A DNA stretch of 64,000 nucleotides, taken from positions 20,282,565 through 20,346,564 of the forward strand of contig OY987228.1 of the NCBI GenBank assembly GCA_963920705.1. Direction: 5' to 3'. Origin of the DNA: Odiellus spinosus. Lineage: Eukaryota > Arthropoda > Arachnida > Opiliones > Phalangiidae. Below the pieces are notes generated by a model, which searched no databases, was not told the DNA's origin, and saw only the letters and a list, made by a program, of their open reading frames with translations. Positions 58,722 to 64,000 of this stretch are shown piece by piece (positions within the stretch are counted from its first letter, which is position 1; every line of letters begins with the position of its first letter). The translations under genes and the position numbers were made by a program.

Positions 58722-59118
58722 AGGGAGAACTCAAACTAAAAACAAGTGATTCCTTATCGTTTAAATAGGCCTAAGACACCAGTAAAAAATTACCCACAAT
58801 ATTAAACTAGAAATTTTAAAATTATCATCAAAATAGGCTTAGCTGGATTCAGGGAGATCACCCGAACTCCCCAATAAGGACTACCGACCAATGATATTGA
58901 TCGATGGATCTTACATGGGGAATACAGATCTCCATGATCAATGTCATTGGTCGGTATTTCTTATACGGGGAGTTAAAAGTCAGCTAAGCCTATTTTGATG
59001 GTAAGTTTTAAATATATTTCTAGTTTAATATTTGTTTGCAAATTTTTTACTGTTGGATTAGGCCTATTTAAACGATAATGGATAAAAAAATCACTTGTTA
59101 TTAGGTTGCATTCTACCT
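58722..59118. mobile_element. TTAA-flanked MITE, AGGGAGAATGCAACC family (397 bp)
   Basis: Flanked by TTAA at 58718-58721 and 59119-59122. Ends are AGGGAGAACTCAAACTAA on the left (eroded) and TTAGGTTGCATTCTACC on the right. It shares AAATAGGCCTAA, TATTAAACTAGAAAT, AAAATAGGCTTAGC and GGATTCAGGGAGATC with 24165-24585, each recurring inverted on the right side. More diverged than the 24 kb copy. Confidence 0.88.
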
Positions 59119-59122
59119 TTAA

Positions 59123-60640
59123 GACGAATATAAAAACTGTTTTCATAAAATAATATAGAAAAATTTAAATAATTCGGAATATTTTTCTTCTAGTAGAAAA
59201 TACTTAACGAGTTTTCGTTATATTCATATATAAATATAGAATACAACGTACGTCGGGAGTTAAGTTTCACATTAGAGGAAAAAATTTATCCTGACAGAGC
59301 GGCTAATCGCGTTCTTTAGCTACGTAGGGGCCTCCATCTAACCTATTTTCGCTGGAAAAACAGTATACACGTTATTAAGCCTATGTGTAGGAAGCGCGAG
59401 AGGAAACTCGACGTGGATGGGGTGGCCGGGTGGTCTTCTCCTCTTTAGTGACCAAAAAGACGAGCTGAATATAATAAAAAGAGCCAATTTCGCGGCGTCT
59501 TTACTCGAGATTGCCAAAATTTAAAAAAAGAAAAGAAAAAAAAAGGTTAAGAAGACCCTCCACCGCCATCACCGTCGCTTAATGTACTCTTGTTTATAAA
59601 AATAAGCGCTTCCTTCTTCAACGGCTTATCATTCCTGCGAGGGAAAATCGCGATGATTCTCTATATATTCAACACGCGTCGGAAAACGTTTGAACTACTT
59701 TTATCTACTACACGGAGATTAACGTTCAAGTTTTACTACGCCGTACCTTTGACGTTAGAGTATTTTGCGCGTCCGCTAATCGGGAGGAGGAAGAACGGGG
59801 GTTGTTAGCGTCTTTTCTATTCGGAAAATGTCTCCTCCACTTTCTTCTCTATAGAGGTTGATTTTAAGTGTCACTACGCCGTACTATCTTCGGTTATATT
59901 ATTTTAACTCGCGTAAATATATACGTAGACGAGTCCTAGCGAGAGGGTGTAGACGGCATTATTCTCTAGGGACGTTTTTAAAGAACTTTCGGCGCTCAGC
60001 CCGAGCGAGGGTATTTAGCCGCCCATCCAAGACCTACGTATCTAACATCCCCTAGCTCCTACGTCGACAAATACCGGTACTCCTTCAACAGATGGCGCTG
60101 TTTATCGCCCACCATTAATTCGCCATTTGCCTGCCAAGCTTTTATACCCTCGTTATCAGCGCGCGGGTTTTTCGCTAGCTCTCCTTTTTTTTTCCTAAAT
60201 TTTCCATTCCCTATACTATACCCTTCGCACTTTTCTTTATAACCCGACTAATACGAAGAAGCCCACCATCATCTACCCTCTAGCAGCCACCCCGATTGAT
60301 ATATTAGGAAGCCTAATTCCGTAGAGAACGGAAGGGGAAAGTTAGGAGAGAAAATAGCTAACACCTAGTGGATTTTTATGGCGAAAATAATTTGGTAATA
60401 TGGAAATATTCGCGCCTTTCCCTTTTCACGTAAGGAAAGGGGCAAAAATTGCTTTCCATCAAAAATGTTATTTCTTTATCTAAAATATATAAAAAAATAG
60501 TGGACGCGCGGGAAAATTGGAAATTTAAAAGAGGAAGAATAGGATCTATTACGTGATTACGTTTAAAAGGTCGCGGATCCGTGCAAGTAGTCACCTTAAA
60601 AGTTTTAAAACGCGTTCAGACTAAACAAAAATATCTTTAG
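59123..60640. other. No gene recognised
   Basis: Moderately GC-richer spacer. Frames at 59590-59808 and 59858-60055 are unrecognised. Similar short phrases (CACTACGCCGTACTA and TACTACGCCGTACC) occur at 59871 and 59734, perhaps a small local duplication. Confidence 0.45.
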
Positions 60641-60644
60641 CTAC

Positions 60645-60898
60645 GGTCACACTAGCATTTCTTAATCGATTTGAAACGGTAAAATCAAACCGATATTCAA
60701 ATCAGGAATCGTTTTAAGCGTCACGCGTTCACGCATTATCGTTATAAATCGATTTGTTGTAGCTTCATCAATCGGTATGAAGCTGGTTCTCGAAGCAGTT
60801 TCGAGAAATCGAATCAAAAATCGATTCGAAAAGAGCATGTTTCCATTCACACAACTCTAGCGAAACGTTTAAATCGATTCCAAGGCCTAGTATGAACG
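60645..60898. mobile_element. Foldback MITE family E, copy 3 (about 254 bp)
   Basis: Left GTCACACTAGCATTTC and right AGGCCTAGTATGAAC form an imperfect inverted pair. Inner blocks AATCGATTTGAAACGGTAAA, GATATTCAAATC, CGTTTTAAGCGTCACGCGTT, AGCTGGTTCTCGAAGCAGTT and AGCGAAACGTTTAAATCGAT correspond to those in 10837-11487. It has no nested hAT element. Target duplication not resolved. Confidence 0.7.
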
Positions 60899-61875
60899 GA
60901 GTTTCAGACGACGCACGTTAAACCGACTTTAAATGTATTCCTTCTTATAGAGAAATGAAATTATTTGAATAAATTCAGTTTCGTGTGAGAATGAGACTTC
61001 AATAACGAAAAAATAAAAAGATTGCTTACATATTCCTTACTATCTTTCAAGCAGCGAGTTTAGCTTATCAAATAATGATAACCTTTTCTTTGTTTCTTCA
61101 AAAGGAAGATTATAAATGCCTTCTTAAAAAATTTAAGGAGGCAGATATAGAACAGATCTGTTTTTTTTTATTTTTAATTTGACGATACCCTTCGTTTTTG
61201 ACTCGGAAAAAAATCTCGGAACGGTTCGTTCTAAATGTGTCAACGGCGGAAGTGGTGTCACCGCAATACCGCAACATTTGACATTGACATTTTGAGAGAA
61301 AGTATATAGCCCCCCCCCCCTCCTTCACTTTCAGTCGAAACAAAAATGCGCTGACGTCGAAAACGCTCCAATGTTTGAATGAACGCTTTTGACGTTAACT
61401 CGTGACGTTCGATATAGTAAGTGAAGCGAGTAAAGAAAATTTTCTGCCGCGTGCCAAAAATTCCTAAAAATCCCGCCCGAGCGCGACGACAAAAATTTAG
61501 GGGGAAACCATGAAACTCGTTCAAAAATTAATTAAACCAACGCGTGACGTAACAACCTAGAAAAAGCGGCGTACGTTCCCCTGCCTTAAACCCAACTTTC
61601 TACCCTAAAGGCGAAAGAACCTCGGTATATTAGAGAAATAATTTGTAATCCTTAAATACAATATTTAGGAAAAGACTAATCCCCTCCGCGCTGCGTGCAC
61701 CTTGTCCTAAAAGATCCTTTAGACTCACGCGATATTATATTATCAACGCTTAAAGTTTCGGTGACATAGATTAAACATTAATGCAATTCATTTAATTGCT
61801 TCGAACAAGGTTTAGAGAACTAAGAAACTAGAATAACTTGAGATACATTTCTCATTGCTTTAATATTAAATAAAC
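60899..61875. other. No gene recognised; poly-C run
   Basis: Includes an 11-base C run at 61310-61320. Frames at 61110-61343 and 61258-61524 (minus) overlap and are unrecognised. Confidence 0.5.
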
Positions 61876-61879
61876 ATAA

Positions 61880-62229
61880 AATGAGGATATCACCATTTTT
61901 GACGAATTTCTATGGATTTTTTGTTATATCATATACTATTAAAACACCATACGCAATATTTATACCTCTGAGTTGAAGCGTTCTTAAGAAAATTCAATAT
62001 GAAAATATCAAAAGTTTGCAGGTAATATTTTTCTGATACGTGAAGTAGTTTATTTCTGGAACCTAAGGATAATTTTTGTACGAAAGGTAGGACTTTCTGC
62101 ATTGGATATTCAAGTTTTTTAGTTGTTAAGAACGCGTCAGAGGTGTACAATTTTAAATATGGAGTTTTAATACCATGATAAAACTAAAAAAAATCCATAT
62201 GTATTTGAAAAAATGGTGACAACCTCACT
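61880..62229. mobile_element. TTAA-type MITE, AGTGAGG-end family, long version (350 bp)
   Basis: Right end CCTCACT then TTAA (62230-62233); the left end is eroded (ATAA, then AATGAGGATATCACC). Arms of about 125 bp are inverted copies: ATGGATTTTTT, ATCATA/GGTATTAAAAC and TACCTCTGAG/CTCAGAGGTA-like blocks occur on both sides. The centre includes ACGTGAAGTAGTTTATTTCT, also seen in the 21056-21250 fragment. The short copies at 4.5 and 42.8 kb share only the ends. Confidence 0.75.
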
Positions 62230-62292
62230 TTAAAAACCTGTATTGAATAAAATATCATGTTTTGTTTTGTGTTTTTTTGTCTTTTTCAAATA

Positions 62293-62570
62293 GTCCTGGT
62301 CGATTACCAAAACCGGAAGTCTAGAGAACCTCGCGAAAATTTTGGCGGGGAAAACTTTGTCACGTGATCGTCCGCCATCTTTATGTAGTGTGAAAAAAGC
62401 TACAGACTAACCAACGCCTCCTATACTTTATCATATAGGAAGCGTTGGACTAACAACTTGAATTTGGTTTGTGGGAAATAAAATTAGAAATAGTCTGGCA
62501 GCCTGTTACTACAAAAAGATGGCGGCGCGGCTACGAGAAAAGGGTCCATTTCCGGCAAATCGACCAGGAC
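62293..62570. mobile_element. TA-flanked MITE with hairpin core (278 bp)
   Basis: Inverted ends GTCCTGGTCGATT and complement are bounded by TA on both sides (62291-62292 and 62571-62572), as in Tc1/mariner-type insertions. Subterminal CCGGAAGT/CATTTCCGG and GCCATCTTTATGTAG/CTACAAAAAGATGGC pairs continue the inversion. The centre (62410-62447) is a separate hairpin, CCAACGCCTCCTATA with TATAGGAAGCGTTGG. A 2 bp duplication is weak evidence, so the superfamily is tentative. Confidence 0.8.
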
Positions 62571-62572
62571 TA

Positions 62573-64000
62573 TTGATTGTACCTAGCTTGTTTCCATTAC
62601 CAAAATATCGTGTCACGGACACTTTAAGCTAAAGGGATACATAAGGGGGAGGGGAGGCGACTAAATGGTATTGTACCATTATCATAACACGAGGAAGGCA
62701 GAAAGTGGAGAAGAACGAAGCGTAATAAGGCTTAACTGTCAGTTAAGTTTCATAGAATCGACGTTAGAGCTGTTTAAGGAGTCGGATCACAGAGAACCAA
62801 GAGAGAGAGAGAGAGAGAGCACGATCGTGCGTGCATGTTATCACGCATACAATGTTGTGTTTATAGAAAAGAGGAGAAATCCTGCACATATACCTTTAAC
62901 CACCCTCTCATATACTTTTCCCTGAAAGATCTATAGAACTCGGAGTTTTAGGCTCGTAACTGCGTAGGACTGTGGAAAAATATAATATATAAAAAGGTTT
63001 TCACACGTTCTAAGGGGGGGGGGGGGGGGGAACTTTATTAAATATGAATGAATCGGATATTACTCGCGATATACCAGAGGGAAAAAAAAAAGATATTATA
63101 AGGCTCGTCTTAGGGTATTTTCATTGTTACAATATTATTAACGTTTAGGCGCAAAATTCCAATATGTCATATCTATATGTATATAGTGTTAACAAGCAGT
63201 TAAAAGCCGACAAGTCACGCGATATAAAGCTTATTTTTATGGGCGACTAATTTGGGTGTCTTTACCGAGTGTAAATTGACCTTTAGTTAGAATAAGTTGG
63301 TTTTCACAACGGATAAAGCTAAATACCTTCCTATCTCAGTGTCGTTGAAATGGTCTCGTCTTGTAATTTTAAATGATTATTAACAGCTCTATAGGAATAT
63401 AATTTGTGTGGTTTTAATACGTCTTAGATTCCGAGCTTAATTTTTAAAACTGTATAAATGCAACCTCTCAATTTTCTCGAGCCCCTTTTTAAGGTTCAAA
63501 TGGTTGTCAGGGTTTCTGTGAATTTTGGTTTTTTGGTTTGTTTCGGGAATCATCTCTAAAATTGTGGTTTCTCCTGTGAAGAGAATTTTGCAATTGCTTC
63601 TATTCCCTTCAAGGGTGTATACTATACACACTGAGACAACAAAATAACCGCATAATATCGACATTCTAGATTTCTAAATTCTAGTTTGACAGTCTAATTA
63701 AGAGTAAATACGTTAGACTGGATATAAAATTTTGACGTCAGTTTTTTTTAACACCGCACGACTTCTTCCTCGGTTGCTAACTTTAACAGGCAGTTGACCC
63801 AGAATAGAAAAAAAAGGAAAAAATAAAAATGGTTTGAGCAATGAAGGAAAAATATATATATATTACACTGTGCGATAAATAGAGTTACAATGACTCTAGC
63901 CCTCTCTAGGCGAGCGATGTCGTCGAATAATAATGGTCTAAAATTAGAGTCGGCTGGTTATATAGTTTAACGGGTGTTATATAGTAGCGGGTGATGCCGA
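62573..64000. other. No gene recognised; poly-G run
   Basis: Contains a GA run near 62800-62820, a 17-base G run at 63014-63030 and AT-rich spacer. Frames at 62665-62925 and 63437-63664 (minus) are not recognisable. Confidence 0.45.

Overview
This is AT-rich eukaryotic nuclear DNA. No open frame longer than about 140 codons lies outside one transposon, and stop codons are dense in all six frames. I recognise no host exon, tRNA, rRNA or snRNA gene. The miniature transposons (MITEs), GA/CT, AT and ATT microsatellites, homopolymers and abundant CpG fit intergenic or very long intronic DNA. The transposase, with zinc-binding N-terminal modules, a DDE_Tnp_4-type core and a SWIM zinc finger, points to an invertebrate animal. 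I cannot name the species.

The main object is a 4.4 kb DNA transposon at 32028-36438 (IS5/PIF-Harbinger-like, close to the ISL2EU group as I remember it). Its last 1451 bp, holding the 3' part of the transposase gene and the 3' end, is repeated in inverted orientation at its left end. The element is therefore a giant palindrome with 1451 bp arms around a 1509 bp centre. The arms differ by only a few bases and the outer edges carry a matching 4 bp TAGA. The sense gene is nearly whole but has two in-frame TGA codons near its start. The antisense arm carries a second copy of the C-terminal third, in which the third catalytic acidic residue is Asp instead of Glu.

The rest is a sediment of non-coding MITEs. 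(a) A 334-341 bp family (TIR CAGAAGCCGATG...) has seven complete copies at 4.7, 17.7, 19.1, 22.4, 28.1, 29.4 and 47.5 kb. (b) A 281/290 bp family (TIR CAAGGAGGATC...) has two copies at 52.5 and 53.5 kb. (c) A 417 bp single copy lies at 7.3 kb (TIR CAGAGGTATA...). All three kinds sit between 7 bp target duplications and have CA...TG ends. (d) Two TTAA-flanked families include 24.2, 58.7 and part of 5.7 kb (AGGGAGAATGCAACC ends), and 4.5, 42.8, 61.9 kb and part of 21.1 kb (AGTGAGG ends). (e) A hAT-type MITE at 11.07 kb is nested in a larger foldback element at 10.8-11.5 kb, whose relatives are at 29.1 and 60.6 kb. (f) Foldback elements also lie at 9.4-10.0, 22.8-23.1 and 62.3-62.6 kb. A mirrored minisatellite lies at 45.9-46.2 kb.

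The remaining intervals, about two thirds of the window, hold simple repeats and no feature I can support. Most small frames there open on non-ATG codons or have low-complexity translations.
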